From contig NZ_JAGFMD010000001.1 of assembly GCF_017592825.1 (NCBI RefSeq), positions 434,001 to 498,000 on the forward strand: a stretch of DNA of 64,000 nucleotides, in the 5' to 3' direction. Both the position numbers and the translations under genes were made by a program. Source of the DNA: Roseivirga sp. E12. GTDB lineage: Bacteria; Bacteroidota; Bacteroidia; Cytophagales; Cyclobacteriaceae. Every line of letters starts with the position of its first letter. The first letter of the stretch is position 1. Below are positions 1-8,827 of this stretch, one piece after another. The notes beneath the pieces were generated by a model. That model saw only the letters and a list, made by a program, of their open reading frames with translations. It had not been told where the DNA came from and ran no database searches.

Positions 1-955
1 AAGGGAAACCTCCCCAGTGAACAGGAACTGAGATGTTAACTTTTGCATCAATGGACGATTGAACCGTTTCTTCCGGAAACATGTGAATGGGATGCCAGAG
101 CTCATTGTACTGTCCGCATTCCATAAAACCCCAATCGAAAGGCCCTAAACGTTCACCCACTTCCTTGAAATGTTCATCGTAGCCACTGTCACCACTCCAA
201 TAGATGTTGTGGTTGGCTGTTTTGAAAACCCAGCCTCCCCATAAGCACTTGGCACGATCGCTAATTCCACGACCTGAGAAGTGTCTACTCGGTGTGAAAG
301 TAATGTCAATGCCTTCGAAGGTCTTACTGTCCCACCAATCAAATTCGGAAATGGTCTCAGCAGGAATACCCCAAGCTTCTAAGTGTCTGGAAACACCCAA
401 GGCCACATACCAGGTATCTACTTTTGATTTGAGCTTCTTGATACTGGCATAGTCCAAGTGATCGTAATGATCATGCGTCATCAAAAGCATGTCAATAGGA
501 GGTAATTGATCAATTATATCTAGCGTATTGTCACTGAATCGTTTTACTGCAAAAGGAGCGATGGGAGCTGCATTCGGACCAAGCATAGGATCTATCAATA
601 GATTCTTTCCATTCAATTGAAGCAGTAGCACTGAGTGACCATACCAGATAAACTTGGGTTTGTCAGGATTTTGATTAAAGGCTTCCTGATCGAATGGAAT
701 GATGGGAAGAGCATGCTCAGGACTTCTTAGTTTTCTGCCTGTAAACTGTTGTTTCAGTAACCCAGGTAGAGTTTTGAGGTTGATGTCCATCAGCGTTTCG
801 GACTGATTCTCGAAGATCTTTCCATTCCACTGAGGAGATTCTGAATACCTTTTGACTAGGTCCTTGTTCACTTTAGCTCCAAACTGAGGGTTGAAGTTGA
901 GGAAGGCCCAGACGATTAGGGCTAGGGCAACAATGATAGATAAGGCGATCAGCAT
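1..955 (-). CDS. MBL-fold metallo-hydrolase, NAPE-PLD/UlaG-like (3' end outside window)
   Basis: This minus-strand frame runs open into the left edge, so the C-terminus is missing. The visible part begins with a membrane segment (about residues 2-19), followed by a strand ending GHSVLLLQ and the zinc-binding motif THDHYDHLD near residue 160. A later SGDSGYD supplies the bridging aspartate. This order is typical of NAPE-phospholipase-D-like and UlaG-like metallo-beta-lactamase hydrolases, probably acting at the periplasmic face on a lipid or phosphodiester; the substrate cannot be read from sequence. I chose the ATG at 955 because the hydrophobic anchor follows it directly. An in-frame ATG at 1021 would add 22 residues. 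It follows the BNR protein gene on the same strand by about 90 bases. Confidence 0.8.
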   Translation of the reverse strand, partial: MLIALSIIVALALIVWAFLNFNPQFGAKVNKDLVKRYSESPQWNGKIFENQSETLMDINLKTLPGLLKQQFTGRKLRSPEHALPIIPFDQEAFNQNPDKPKFIWYGHSVLLLQLNGKNLLIDPMLGPNAAPIAPFAVKRFSDNTLDIIDQLPPIDMLLMTHDHYDHLDYASIKKLKSKVDTWYVALGVSRHLEAWGIPAETISEFDWWDSKTFEGIDITFTPSRHFSGRGISDRAKCLWGGWVFKTANHNIYWSGDSGYDEHFKEVGERLGPFDWGFMECGQYNELWHPIHMFPEETVQSSIDAKVNISVPVHWGGFP

Positions 956-1048
956 AGGGTTTCGAAAGTAGAAACTAGAAATCAGCAAACCAGAATTCAG
1001 GTGCAATTGTTCACACCTCATTCTTATTTACTGATTTCTGATAACGAA

Positions 1049-4000
1049 CTACTTGTCCCCGCCAGTTTTCTCTATCTCGATGGTTCTGTTCTTACGTTGG
1101 AGGGCCTTATTGAACTTCTCAATGTCCTCTTTGATCAGCTTATCGAATTGTGCAATGGCATTTTCTAGCCTATCGCTAAGCACTTCTTTTACCTCGCCTT
1201 GCTGATTGGTAGGTTTAAAGTCGATGCCACTGCTGTTAATATCACTGGCCAAGGCACTCAAACGGCCATAGAGCTTAATAGGAGAGCGGAAGGCATCTTC
1301 ACGAGCTCCAGTTAAATGGATGTCATAGAGTTTGCTTGCTACTTCTTCTGCTACGGCTTTCAATCGAACGGCCTCGCGTTGCGTTCTTCTGTCGCTTACT
1401 TCTGCAATAATAGCATCAAGCTCTTTGCGCAGCACTTCAACCGCATTGATGTTCACCACGGCCAAGTTCATTGCATTTCTCAACTCAAGCGAGAAGGCCA
1501 CCTGTGCTTCAATATCAGCCTGTGTTCCTTCAGCTCTTGGATCTTTCAGCACAGTCAATGGCTTGCTCATTGACTCAGTCACATTACCTTCTTTGTCTTT
1601 AATGACCAAATGAGCCTCATAGCTACCAGGAGCAACTCTAGGGCCTAACTGACCCGCATTTAAGTCTAGGTCCCATTGTACTAATGGTCTCCATCCTTCG
1701 CCATTTAGCTGTACCCAAGGTCTGCCCGGAGGTGCCACGCGAAGCTTAGGTCGATAAGTCGATTCGTATCGAAGGTTCCATACCGTTCGGTTTACACCTT
1801 TGTTATTTCTGGCATTAACGGTACGGATCAATTCGCCATTCTTATCCTTAATTTCTATGCTAACGCTACCTTCCACTTTGTCAGGTAAGTAGTAGTTAAT
1901 GATCGCTCCATTTGCAGGGTTCTGACCAGAGTTATTACTCGGTCCATCTGTCTTGATACTTTCGCGATTATTGAACCTGTAGGTGTCTCGAATGTCCACC
2001 ATTTGGGCTTTGGAACTCAATTTGTCTGCGTTTCTTACAGCTTTTAAGTCATCGAGTATATAGAAACCACGTCCGTAGGTGCCGACCACCAAGTCGTCAA
2101 AGCGCTCTTGGACTTCCAACCAATAGATAGGTGCAGGAGGAAGGTTAAGCCTTAACCTGTCCCAAGTCTGACCATCATTATGACTGACATATATTCCTTT
2201 GTCAATACCGGCATAAAGGAGTCCTTTTCTCTTGGGGTCTTCTTTTACTACATGAACGAAACTTGATTCTGACTTAGGAATGCCATCTGAAATTTTTGTC
2301 CATGACTGGCCAGAATCTTCCGTTTTATAGATGTATGGATCGAAATCACCCATTTGGTGCAGGTCAACAGTAATGTAAGCCGTTCCCGCTTCATATTTCG
2401 AAGGGTGAATGTTTGCGATAGTACCCCATTTTGGTAGGTCTGGGATGTTGGCTGTCAGGTTTACCCATTCTTTGCCTCCATCTTTTGTCAATTGCACCTG
2501 ACCATCATTAGTGCCTACCCAAATCATACCCGCTTGTAGGGGAGACTCTTCAATAGCAAAAAGGGTAGAGCCGTCAAAGGTCATCAGGTTGTCAATGGCA
2601 ACACCACCAGAACTTTGCTGATGGCTTTTGTCATTCAGTGTTAGATCAGGGCTGATGATTTGCCAGCTTTGGCCACCATCATCTGATTGGTGAACAAATT
2701 GGCTTCCTGTATAAACACGGTGCTTTGTATGCGTAGAAAAACTTAGCGGGAAGTTCCAGTGCCAACGATACTTCATGTCGGCAGGTGCCCAACCGTAACC
2801 GGCTTCAGGCCATACGCGAACATCTCTTGAGTGGCCTGTTCTTAGGTCATGTCTATCCAGTCCACCATCATAACAACCAGACCATATGATATTATTGTCA
2901 TTAGGATCGGGTTTAGCAAAGCCACTTTCGCAGCCTCCCACGCCTTTCCACAGACCTAATGGAATGTAGCCTTGCAAAGAGTTGCTTGGTCCCATATATG
3001 ACCAGCCGTCTTGTCTATTGCCAAATACATTGTAAGGAATCTGGTCATCTACTGAGACGTGATACATCTGAGCGATCGGCAAGACTACACGTTGAAATGA
3101 TTTACCATGGTTATAGGTAATACTGGCACCACCATCATGGGCTACCATATAATGATCCGGATTCTTTGGGTTGATCCAAATGTCATGATTGTCGCCACCA
3201 CCTCTTGGAGGTCTTCTATTACGTGTTTTACCACCATCTAGCGAGTGTGTAAAGCGAACCGTCATAGAATAAATTTCATCGGGGTCGCCAGTATTAACTC
3301 TTAAGCGGGTGTAGTAGGGGGCTCTCTCATTCCATGCGTGCTCCTGGCTCATCAGTGTCCAGCTCTGGCCTTTATCTTCTGAGCGCCATACTTCCGGACT
3401 CTCAGCCTCGAAAAGTGCATAAACAATGTTAGGGTTGCTGTGTGCTACTGCTACCGAAGTTTTACCAACAGGTCGATCTGCACCAAAATTTAAACCGTAT
3501 TTATTCAATGGCTCCCAGTTGTCGCCACCATCAACTGACTTATAGATGCCACTTCCAGCACCTCCTGAGTTTAAACCCCAGGTGTTGATGTTAACAGACC
3601 ACATGGCAGCGTAAATGATATCAGGGTTCTCTGGGTCGATGGCCATGTCTGACACACCAGTACCTTCGTCAATAAAGAGTACTTGTTCCCAATTGTCACC
3701 ACCATCTTTTGTGCGGTATACACCACGTTCTTTTTGTGGTCCATATGTATGACCAAGTGATCCTGCAAACACCACTTTAGGGTTTTCTGGATGGACGATC
3801 ACGCGACCAATTCTACCTGTCTTTTCTAGCCCTTTGTGTTCCCAGGTTTTTCCACCGTCAGGTGAGAAGTAAATACCATTACCCATGGCATGGGCTGGAC
3901 GAATCACAAATGTTTCTCCAGTGCCCACCCAAACTTGTTTTGGATCAGAAGGGGCTAATTCTACCGCGGCAACTGAGGAAATGTCTTGCTGGTCGAAAAT

Positions 4001-4234
4001 CGGTCGCCAGTTGATGCCCATGTCTTCGGTTTTCCAAAGGCCACCAGAGGCCGCACCTATATAGGCAACCTGCGGGTTATCAGGCTCTGCGATAATGGCA
4101 ATGGCTCGGTTGCCCTCGGGTCCGATAAATCGAAAGCGCTGGTTCCCCATTTTGTCGTTTAGCTTTTCCTGGGCGGAAAGGGTAAAAACTGTGAGTAATA
4201 GAGATAGGAGGATTGTGATTCTCTTTTGAAGCAT
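1049..4234 (-). CDS. Secreted VPS10/BNR-repeat propeller protein, 1061 aa
   Basis: A signal peptide (residues 1-21, ending LSAQ) is followed by many Asp-box (BNR) repeats of the S/T-x-D-x-G-x-x-W type, such as SPDGGKTWEHKG, TKDGGDNWEQV, SVDGGDNWEPL, SDDGGQSWQII, TKDGGKEWVNL and SHNDGQTWDRL. These indicate one or two beta-propellers of the sortilin/VPS10 or xyloglucanase-like superfamily over about residues 25-720. The last 300 residues hold a beta-sandwich-like part and a charged helical tail. Proteins of this size and order are common in Bacteroidota and are usually annotated as glycosyl hydrolases or VPS10-domain proteins, but no catalytic residues can be assigned here. The cellular role is unknown. 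It is probably monocistronic or leads into the MBL gene. Confidence 0.85.
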   Translation of the reverse strand: MLQKRITILLSLLLTVFTLSAQEKLNDKMGNQRFRFIGPEGNRAIAIIAEPDNPQVAYIGAASGGLWKTEDMGINWRPIFDQQDISSVAAVELAPSDPKQVWVGTGETFVIRPAHAMGNGIYFSPDGGKTWEHKGLEKTGRIGRVIVHPENPKVVFAGSLGHTYGPQKERGVYRTKDGGDNWEQVLFIDEGTGVSDMAIDPENPDIIYAAMWSVNINTWGLNSGGAGSGIYKSVDGGDNWEPLNKYGLNFGADRPVGKTSVAVAHSNPNIVYALFEAESPEVWRSEDKGQSWTLMSQEHAWNERAPYYTRLRVNTGDPDEIYSMTVRFTHSLDGGKTRNRRPPRGGGDNHDIWINPKNPDHYMVAHDGGASITYNHGKSFQRVVLPIAQMYHVSVDDQIPYNVFGNRQDGWSYMGPSNSLQGYIPLGLWKGVGGCESGFAKPDPNDNNIIWSGCYDGGLDRHDLRTGHSRDVRVWPEAGYGWAPADMKYRWHWNFPLSFSTHTKHRVYTGSQFVHQSDDGGQSWQIISPDLTLNDKSHQQSSGGVAIDNLMTFDGSTLFAIEESPLQAGMIWVGTNDGQVQLTKDGGKEWVNLTANIPDLPKWGTIANIHPSKYEAGTAYITVDLHQMGDFDPYIYKTEDSGQSWTKISDGIPKSESSFVHVVKEDPKRKGLLYAGIDKGIYVSHNDGQTWDRLRLNLPPAPIYWLEVQERFDDLVVGTYGRGFYILDDLKAVRNADKLSSKAQMVDIRDTYRFNNRESIKTDGPSNNSGQNPANGAIINYYLPDKVEGSVSIEIKDKNGELIRTVNARNNKGVNRTVWNLRYESTYRPKLRVAPPGRPWVQLNGEGWRPLVQWDLDLNAGQLGPRVAPGSYEAHLVIKDKEGNVTESMSKPLTVLKDPRAEGTQADIEAQVAFSLELRNAMNLAVVNINAVEVLRKELDAIIAEVSDRRTQREAVRLKAVAEEVASKLYDIHLTGAREDAFRSPIKLYGRLSALASDINSSGIDFKPTNQQGEVKEVLSDRLENAIAQFDKLIKEDIEKFNKALQRKNRTIEIEKTGGDK

Positions 4235-4333
4235 AGTTGTAATAATAGTTCAGCCTTAATTTAATCAATCTAAAACATTGGCAAGGCTAATGATTTGAAG
4301 GACAGTCAAATTGTGATGTGATTGGTTGTTGGG

Positions 4334-4380
4334 GCGTATTGGGTAGTGCGTAATGCGTATAGGGTAATGAGTAGTGCGTA
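4334..4380. repeat. Degenerate short repeats of GCGTAT / TAGTGCGTA
   Basis: The gap upstream of the YCII gene contains GCGTATT, TAGTGCGTA, ATGCGTAT and GTAGTGCGTA in close succession. The same GCGTATT unit reappears as a cleaner tandem array just downstream of that gene (5205-5253). Confidence 0.6.
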
Positions 4381-4394
4381 TATAAATAGGGTAC

Positions 4395-4430
4395 GTCATT
4401 CTGATCCCAGTTTACTGGGAGAAAGAATCC
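4395..4430. repeat. Fragment of a dispersed GTCATTCTGA-type palindromic repeat
   Basis: GTCATTCTGA followed by the inverted repeat TCCCAGT-TT-ACTGGGA and then GAAAGAATCCC resembles, in opposite orientation, the two elements at 44.3-44.5 kb, which end in CAGAATGAC. It is probably a degraded copy of the same intergenic repeat family. Confidence 0.5.
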
Positions 4431-4471
4431 CCTAAATCAAGTGTTCCATTTCAATTAGAAACAGAGCGGTG

Positions 4472-4479
4472 TAATTTTG
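4472..4479 (+). promoter_or_regulatory. Bacteroidota -7 box TAATTTTG before the YCII gene
   Basis: TAATTTTG matches TAnnTTTG exactly and lies 25 bases before the ATG at 4505. No clear TTG -33 box is seen at the proper distance. Confidence 0.45.
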
Positions 4480-4504
4480 TTAACTTGAATTCTACTTTTT
4501 AATC

Positions 4505-5194
4505 ATGAGACTTCTTACTGTACTTTTTGCGCTTGTTATAAGCACCTCTTTGTTTGGGCAAGACCCAATGGCGGGGCGATACACATTTGTATTCCTTAAT
4601 ACCAATGAGGATAGGGCTGAGCTTCCTAAGGCACAGGTTGATAGTTTACAAGCTGGTCATATGGATAATATCAATCGGCTGGTGAAAGCTAGAAAGATGA
4701 TTGCTGCTGGACCATTCTATGGCGGTGGCGGAATTTTTCTCTTCGATACTAACCTTGAACAAACCCAGGCAGTGCTCGATACGGACCCGGCTGTTGCTGC
4801 TGGTAGATTTAAATTGGAGGTGATTCCATTCAATATGGAAATGGGTAAAATCTGCACTTTATGGGATGTGCCAGAAGAGACCATAGAAATGACCACATAC
4901 TTCATTGTGCGTTATACAAACAAGTTTGAAACGGATGGTGCTTATGCAGCAAAGACCAATCGTTTCACATTGACCCACCTGAAGAAGCTGCAGAAGGAAT
5001 TAAAGGACATAGAAATTTTGAGCGATATGGCTTTTGATGGTAATCAAGGCCAAGTGGTGATATTCAAAGGCACCGAGGCTGAACTGAAAAAGTACGAGTC
5101 AGCCTTTGGTGAACATAAACTGGTGAAAAATGGCATTATGGATTTCTATCTGCGCCAAATCTACTTTCCGAAGGGTGTGTTTTGTGAGAAGTGA
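4505..5194 (+). CDS. Secreted protein with two YCII-like domains, 229 aa
   Basis: A signal peptide (residues 1-18, ending LFGQ) precedes two consecutive ferredoxin-like YCII folds. The first, residues 24-120, has the family pattern of a central HMDNINRLVKARKMIAAGPF segment and a later strand with phenylalanine and glutamate. The second, residues 131-225, starts TTYFIVRYTNKFE and is more divergent. Single-domain cytoplasmic YciI proteins are about 100 aa; an exported tandem form is a Bacteroidota variant with unknown function. The usual His-Asp pair is only partly evident in the first repeat and missing from the second. The gene stands alone on its strand, flanked on both sides by GCGTATT repeats. 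Confidence 0.8.
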   Translation: MRLLTVLFALVISTSLFGQDPMAGRYTFVFLNTNEDRAELPKAQVDSLQAGHMDNINRLVKARKMIAAGPFYGGGGIFLFDTNLEQTQAVLDTDPAVAAGRFKLEVIPFNMEMGKICTLWDVPEETIEMTTYFIVRYTNKFETDGAYAAKTNRFTLTHLKKLQKELKDIEILSDMAFDGNQGQVVIFKGTEAELKKYESAFGEHKLVKNGIMDFYLRQIYFPKGVFCEK

Positions 5195-5204
5195 TGATTG
5201 CAGA

Positions 5205-5253
5205 GCGTATTGCGTATTGCGTATTGCGTATAGTGTAGAATGTATTGCGTATT
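5205..5253. repeat. Heptanucleotide tandem array (GCGTATT)
   Basis: Three exact head-to-tail copies of GCGTATT occupy 5205-5225. A fourth, GCGTATA, follows at 5226-5232, and a further separate GCGTATT is at 5247-5253. The array lies between the convergent ends of the YCII and quinone oxidoreductase genes. Confidence 0.8.
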
Positions 5254-5260
5254 ACGAGGT

Positions 5261-6235
5261 CTAGATTACCACAACGTTTTTGCCGATCACTTTACGGTCC
5301 ATTAGATCTCGAATCGCCTGTCCGCCTTCTTCAAGTGGATATTCTCTATAGATGTTCTGCTTTAACTGTCCTGATTTGATCCATCCAAGAATCTGCTGAA
5401 AGTTCTCAAAACTCTCTTTAGGCTGTTTTTGAGCGAAGGCTCCCCAAAAAACTCCTACGATAGAAGCTCCCTTTAACAATGGAAGATTCAGTCTAATGGA
5501 TGCGGGTACACCTGCAGCAAATCCTACCACCAAATATCTACCACCCCATGCCAATGATCTGACAGCAGGCTCTGAGTATTTGTCGCCAACTGGGTCATAA
5601 ATAACATCAGCTCCTTTTCCCTTGGTTAATTCCTTGATGCGTGTCTTCAAGTCTTCTGTGGTGTAGTTGATTGTTTCATCAGCTCCAGATGCCTCGCAAA
5701 GATTGAGCTTTTCATCGGAGCTCGCCACTGCAATGACATGTGCACCCATGAGTTTTCCGATTTGAACTGCGGCTAGACCAACACCACCTGCTGCTCCTAA
5801 TACCACCAATGTTTCACCAGCTTGGAGAGTACCTCGTTGTTTTAAGGCATGTAATGAAGTGCCACAAGTGTACATTGTAATGGCACCTGTTACAAAATCC
5901 ATCCCGTCAGGCATTGGTAGGCATTTGTGCGCATCGGCCAAGACAAATTCAGCAAAACCGCCCCAGATTGTCAAAGCAAATACTTTGTCTCCCGGTTTCA
6001 CATGTTTGACTTCCGAACCGATGGCTTCGACAATACCAGACACTTCTCCACCAGGGGCGAAGGGAAGTTCCGGTTTGAATTGATACTTGTCTTGAATGAT
6101 CAGTGTATCAGGAAAGTTGACGCCACAGGCTTTTACCTTAATCAATACTTGAGAAGGGCCTGGTTTAGGTGTCTCAGTATCAGACATAGTCAATGACTCG
6201 GGTTCACCAAATTGATGGCAGAGTAGGGCTTTCAC
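5261..6235 (-). CDS. NADPH:quinone oxidoreductase family protein, 324 aa
   Basis: This is a medium-chain dehydrogenase/reductase of the zinc-free quinone oxidoreductase branch. The N-terminal GroES-like domain covers residues 1-125 and includes GVNFPDTLI and the PGGEVSGIVEAIG motif. The Rossmann domain follows, with the nucleotide-binding loop GAAGGVGLAAVQIGK near residues 147-161 and the family pattern GKGADVIYDPVG. It probably reduces quinones or enoyl compounds with NADPH in the cytoplasm. The start is GTG and overlaps the TAG stop of the upstream SIMPL gene by one base (TAGTG), which suggests translational coupling. No zinc ligands of the alcohol dehydrogenase type are visible. Confidence 0.9.
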   Translation of the reverse strand: MKALLCHQFGEPESLTMSDTETPKPGPSQVLIKVKACGVNFPDTLIIQDKYQFKPELPFAPGGEVSGIVEAIGSEVKHVKPGDKVFALTIWGGFAEFVLADAHKCLPMPDGMDFVTGAITMYTCGTSLHALKQRGTLQAGETLVVLGAAGGVGLAAVQIGKLMGAHVIAVASSDEKLNLCEASGADETINYTTEDLKTRIKELTKGKGADVIYDPVGDKYSEPAVRSLAWGGRYLVVGFAAGVPASIRLNLPLLKGASIVGVFWGAFAQKQPKESFENFQQILGWIKSGQLKQNIYREYPLEEGGQAIRDLMDRKVIGKNVVVI

Positions 6236-6957
6236 TAGTTTTCTTTTCGATAAATGAAATATGAGATTCGGATACTCTTCTGAAGTGTCTGTGGTGCTAG
6301 GTTGAAATTAGCAAAGCTTCTATCTTCAGACGATTTAAGGGCCATAGACTCCATTCTAGCCAAGGCGTTTACCTGGAAAGGTTCACCTTGTGTATAGTCA
6401 ACACTTCTTACTGCACCGACTTCGAAACTACCGGCCTTGGCGAGCATTTGAGCTTGTCGCTTTGCGTTGTCAAATGCCGCATTGATTAATGCTTCTTCAG
6501 ATTGGGCTTTTGCTTTATCGCTGAAATAGCTGCTCGTATTTACATTAACAGGTAGGTTCGTGTATGCAATGACATTTAAGATTTTTATAATCTGCTCTTT
6601 ATCAGCGCTGACTTTTAATTGCAATGTCTGGCTGGCTGTATAAGTTGTCTTTGTTTCAGGTCTATATCGGTTGTCATTGATATTCGTATAGAAACCGATC
6701 GTTTTGAGACTGTCCTTACTGATTTTGGCTTTTTTGTTAAGGCACTTAATCATATAGTTGGTCATATGCTCAAGACTATCAACAGACTGACGTTGTGCCT
6801 CTGTTGTGACCGTAAACCTCAGGTCAAATTGGAACAGGTCAGGAATCGTTTCGATTTGTGCTGAACCCTGAACTTTTAAAGTATTGGCTTCTTGCTCTTG
6901 CGCAAAGAGTCCAGCGGACATCAGTGCCATCAATGCAATTGTATAAATCCTTTTCAT
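6235..6957 (-). CDS. SIMPL (DUF541) domain exported protein, 240 aa
   Basis: A signal peptide (residues 1-19, ending LFAQ) is followed by a SIMPL/DUF541 domain over residues 25-235. The family pattern of LKVQGSAQIETIPDLFQFDLRF at the start, an alternating region around residues 80-130 and the duplicated alpha/beta layout are recognisable. SIMPL proteins are periplasmic or outer-membrane-associated oligomers; some are linked to oxidative stress or outer membrane integrity, but the molecular role is not settled. It heads a two-gene operon with the quinone oxidoreductase, sharing one base with it. Confidence 0.85.
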   Translation of the reverse strand: MKRIYTIALMALMSAGLFAQEQEANTLKVQGSAQIETIPDLFQFDLRFTVTTEAQRQSVDSLEHMTNYMIKCLNKKAKISKDSLKTIGFYTNINDNRYRPETKTTYTASQTLQLKVSADKEQIIKILNVIAYTNLPVNVNTSSYFSDKAKAQSEEALINAAFDNAKRQAQMLAKAGSFEVGAVRSVDYTQGEPFQVNALARMESMALKSSEDRSFANFNLAPQTLQKSIRISYFIYRKEN

Positions 6958-7004
6958 AATGTTTTTTAGGTCGACACTACAAGTTCGGTGCCAGTAGGAG
7001 TAAT

Positions 7005-7613
7005 TTAGCGCTTATACTTGTCATTAAGCCCTTCGCCTCGACTTATCATAGGGGTGATTTTTTCCAGTCGACTTAGTTTTGTTTCTGCTCGTTTGGCATT
7101 CGCAATGTACTCCGCAAAATCTCTTTTATTGCTTAGCGAAAAGGCTTCAAAGCTCTCTTTCAATCCTTCAATGCTATCTAAAGCTTCTTGTAGTTCTTCA
7201 GGAATTACTAATGGCTTGGAAGCCTTTTTTTGTGGTTTGAATTCTTTTCCAGCCAAGTGGTTATCAATCGCTTCTTGAACGTAAAGTCTGATCAAGTCTT
7301 CATTGTCTTCAATTTCTTCCAAGGACATAAATCTCCATTGACGCATTCCGTGTGTTTTCCCTTCCTGTGCATTGATTAGCTTTTGCGAAGCGTCCTCAAG
7401 AAACACGCCTTGAAAAAACCAAATACCTGCATATGCCTTGAAGCCTCCAAGGCCCACAACGTTTTTCCCATTGATCGTATAAACCGGGAAGGCCCATTTG
7501 ACAGTTTCTTCAAACGGAAAGGACATGATGATGCTCCTTAAGAAGCGCATTGATTTAGGGTGAGGGGAGTCGTTCGAAAAGTATTCCTCAATGTTTTTCT
7601 TCTCCATAGTCAA
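7005..7613 (-). CDS. YdeI/OmdA-like DUF1801 protein, 202 aa
   Basis: The N-terminal half is a DUF1801 (YdhG-like) domain: residues 20-120 contain SFPFEETVKWAFPVYTINGKNVVGLGGFKAYAGIWFF in broken form, typical of that fold. The C-terminal half (about 140-200) matches the OmdA/YdeI tail, with LQEALDSIEGLKESFEAFSLSNKRDFAEYI and the conserved AKRAETKLSRLEK. Such proteins are small, cytoplasmic and of uncertain function; some are linked to peptide or stress resistance. The start may be the ATG at 7613 or the one two codons later (MEKK). It stands between the SIMPL operon and the deiminase-like gene on the same strand, with about 50-base gaps. Confidence 0.8.
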   Translation of the reverse strand: MTMEKKNIEEYFSNDSPHPKSMRFLRSIIMSFPFEETVKWAFPVYTINGKNVVGLGGFKAYAGIWFFQGVFLEDASQKLINAQEGKTHGMRQWRFMSLEEIEDNEDLIRLYVQEAIDNHLAGKEFKPQKKASKPLVIPEELQEALDSIEGLKESFEAFSLSNKRDFAEYIANAKRAETKLSRLEKITPMISRGEGLNDKYKR

Positions 7614-7666
7614 TTAAAAAATGATCACAGGAAGTTCTTAAAATCCAATGCTTAATGCAAGCCCTA

Positions 7667-8728
7667 TTAACTTCTAGCGGCTAAAATTAGCTTCTCTGCA
7701 TTTGCTCCAGTCAATTGCCATGTCAAGCACCTAACACTGCCACCCATGGCACAAACTCCTTCCGCATTTACTTCTATTATGTTTTTTGAAGTGTTCTGTC
7801 TCATAAGCCTGAGTGCTTCTTGTTCATGATCCATTCCGAAAACAGGCACATATATATTATTGAAAGTGATGGTTGCATTGAGGTTGATGCCACAGGCGGA
7901 TTCGAAACCGTCCCACTGTCCCGGAGGGTTGGTGGTATAGTCAACAGGTACTTCGATAATGGCTATACCCGGGAATGCACGGTTAAGCTCATCCAAAACT
8001 CGTGTCCTGAAAGCAGGGTCATTGCTGTAGTCGTTAATAAGTAGCGTATTGTCATCTACCCAGCTAACCATCCCATCTGAATGTGCCAGTACTTCTTCGT
8101 CTGGTTCAATGATGGCAACTTCATTTGCTCCAAGCAATTCTTTGAGTTGGGATACGCCTTGAGCATGTGTGAGATTATTGTCTTCTAAGAAGCGGGTTGT
8201 CGTGATTACCCTTCCTTTATAATTGTCTACAATATTACCACCATCGATCAAGAGACTTGTATTGGCGCGTTGTATGTTTAGCCTGTTGGCCAATTCGCTA
8301 AAGCTACCTTGGACTTCTCTGCTCTGTTGACGGGTCATAGAAGCCCATGTATAGGTAAACTGTACTGGGGAGAGGGGGTTGATTGTACTGAAATCTCTCA
8401 TCCAGATATCATAGACATCTGCTGTTATTAATATATCTTCTGGAAGATGTCCTTCATAGAAACGCTTTGTTTCACTATCCACGATTACAACAATATTATC
8501 ATTGTTCATGACTTGCTTAGCATAAGCTATCTGAAAATCAACAATCAATTGAAAGGCGGGTGAATAATAAGAATCGCTAACTGACGGTGCGGATAATACC
8601 AAGAGCATTCTGTCATTGCTCAATGTATTAGTAAGCTGATCTTGTGAATCGTTCTCTGGCGCAGGAGAGTTGCTGCAGGCTGCTATAGTAAGCGCTAATG
8701 AAATTAGTATCACTGATGTTTTTCTCAT
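7667..8728 (-). CDS. Agmatine deiminase/peptidylarginine deiminase-like lipoprotein, 353 aa
   Basis: A lipoprotein signal with lipobox (IAAC, Cys 18) precedes a pentein fold of the bacterial peptidylarginine/agmatine deiminase family. Visible active-site segments are IWMRDFSTINP (near residue 108), LLIDGGNIVDNYKG (near 160), LAHSDGMVSW (His, near 217) and MGGSVRCLTWQ near residue 333 with the probable nucleophilic cysteine. These match the Asp, His, Asp, Cys layout of guanidine-modifying enzymes. Unlike cytoplasmic agmatine deiminases, it should be anchored in an outer or periplasmic membrane, like the exported Porphyromonas enzyme. An element shared with the fecR promoter lies 17 bases upstream, which hints at control by an ECF sigma factor. 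The substrate (agmatine, arginine or peptidyl-arginine) is not determined. Confidence 0.85.
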   Translation of the reverse strand: MRKTSVILISLALTIAACSNSPAPENDSQDQLTNTLSNDRMLLVLSAPSVSDSYYSPAFQLIVDFQIAYAKQVMNNDNIVVIVDSETKRFYEGHLPEDILITADVYDIWMRDFSTINPLSPVQFTYTWASMTRQQSREVQGSFSELANRLNIQRANTSLLIDGGNIVDNYKGRVITTTRFLEDNNLTHAQGVSQLKELLGANEVAIIEPDEEVLAHSDGMVSWVDDNTLLINDYSNDPAFRTRVLDELNRAFPGIAIIEVPVDYTTNPPGQWDGFESACGINLNATITFNNIYVPVFGMDHEQEALRLMRQNTSKNIIEVNAEGVCAMGGSVRCLTWQLTGANAEKLILAARS

Positions 8729-8745
8729 GGTTTTGGTCTTTGATA

Positions 8746-8776
8746 TGAATACTGTTGAGACACTTTTACCCTACCT
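8746..8776 (-). promoter_or_regulatory. Candidate ECF-sigma promoter of the deiminase gene
   Basis: Reading the minus strand, AGGTAGGGTAAAA, then 11 bases, then GTATTCA stands 17 bases before the ATG at 8728. The same two blocks with the same 11-base spacing stand 18 bases before fecR (23963-23993). Block spacing resembles the -35/-10 layout of ECF sigma promoters. Confidence 0.55.
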
Positions 8777-8827
8777 TGTTTTTTTGAAATGGGGTTTTTA
8801 TGCGGGTAGGAGTGTTTTTTAATGATT

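Noticed and set aside
1049-4234. Assignment of the 1061-aa BNR protein as a sialidase or xyloglucanase
   Set aside because: Asp-box repeats show only the propeller fold. I could not find the sialidase arginine triad or the paired acids of GH74 enzymes.
5205-5253. GCGTATT array as a CRISPR or iteron origin
   Set aside because: The unit is only seven bases with no spacers, no cas genes, and no replication initiator gene nearby; a simple tandem repeat is enough.
8771-8811. CCTACC and GGTAGG as a terminator-like hairpin between the deiminase and 2H-phosphoesterase-like genes
   Set aside because: The gene pair is divergent, so no terminator is expected. The left block is part of the element shared with fecR, which explains it better.
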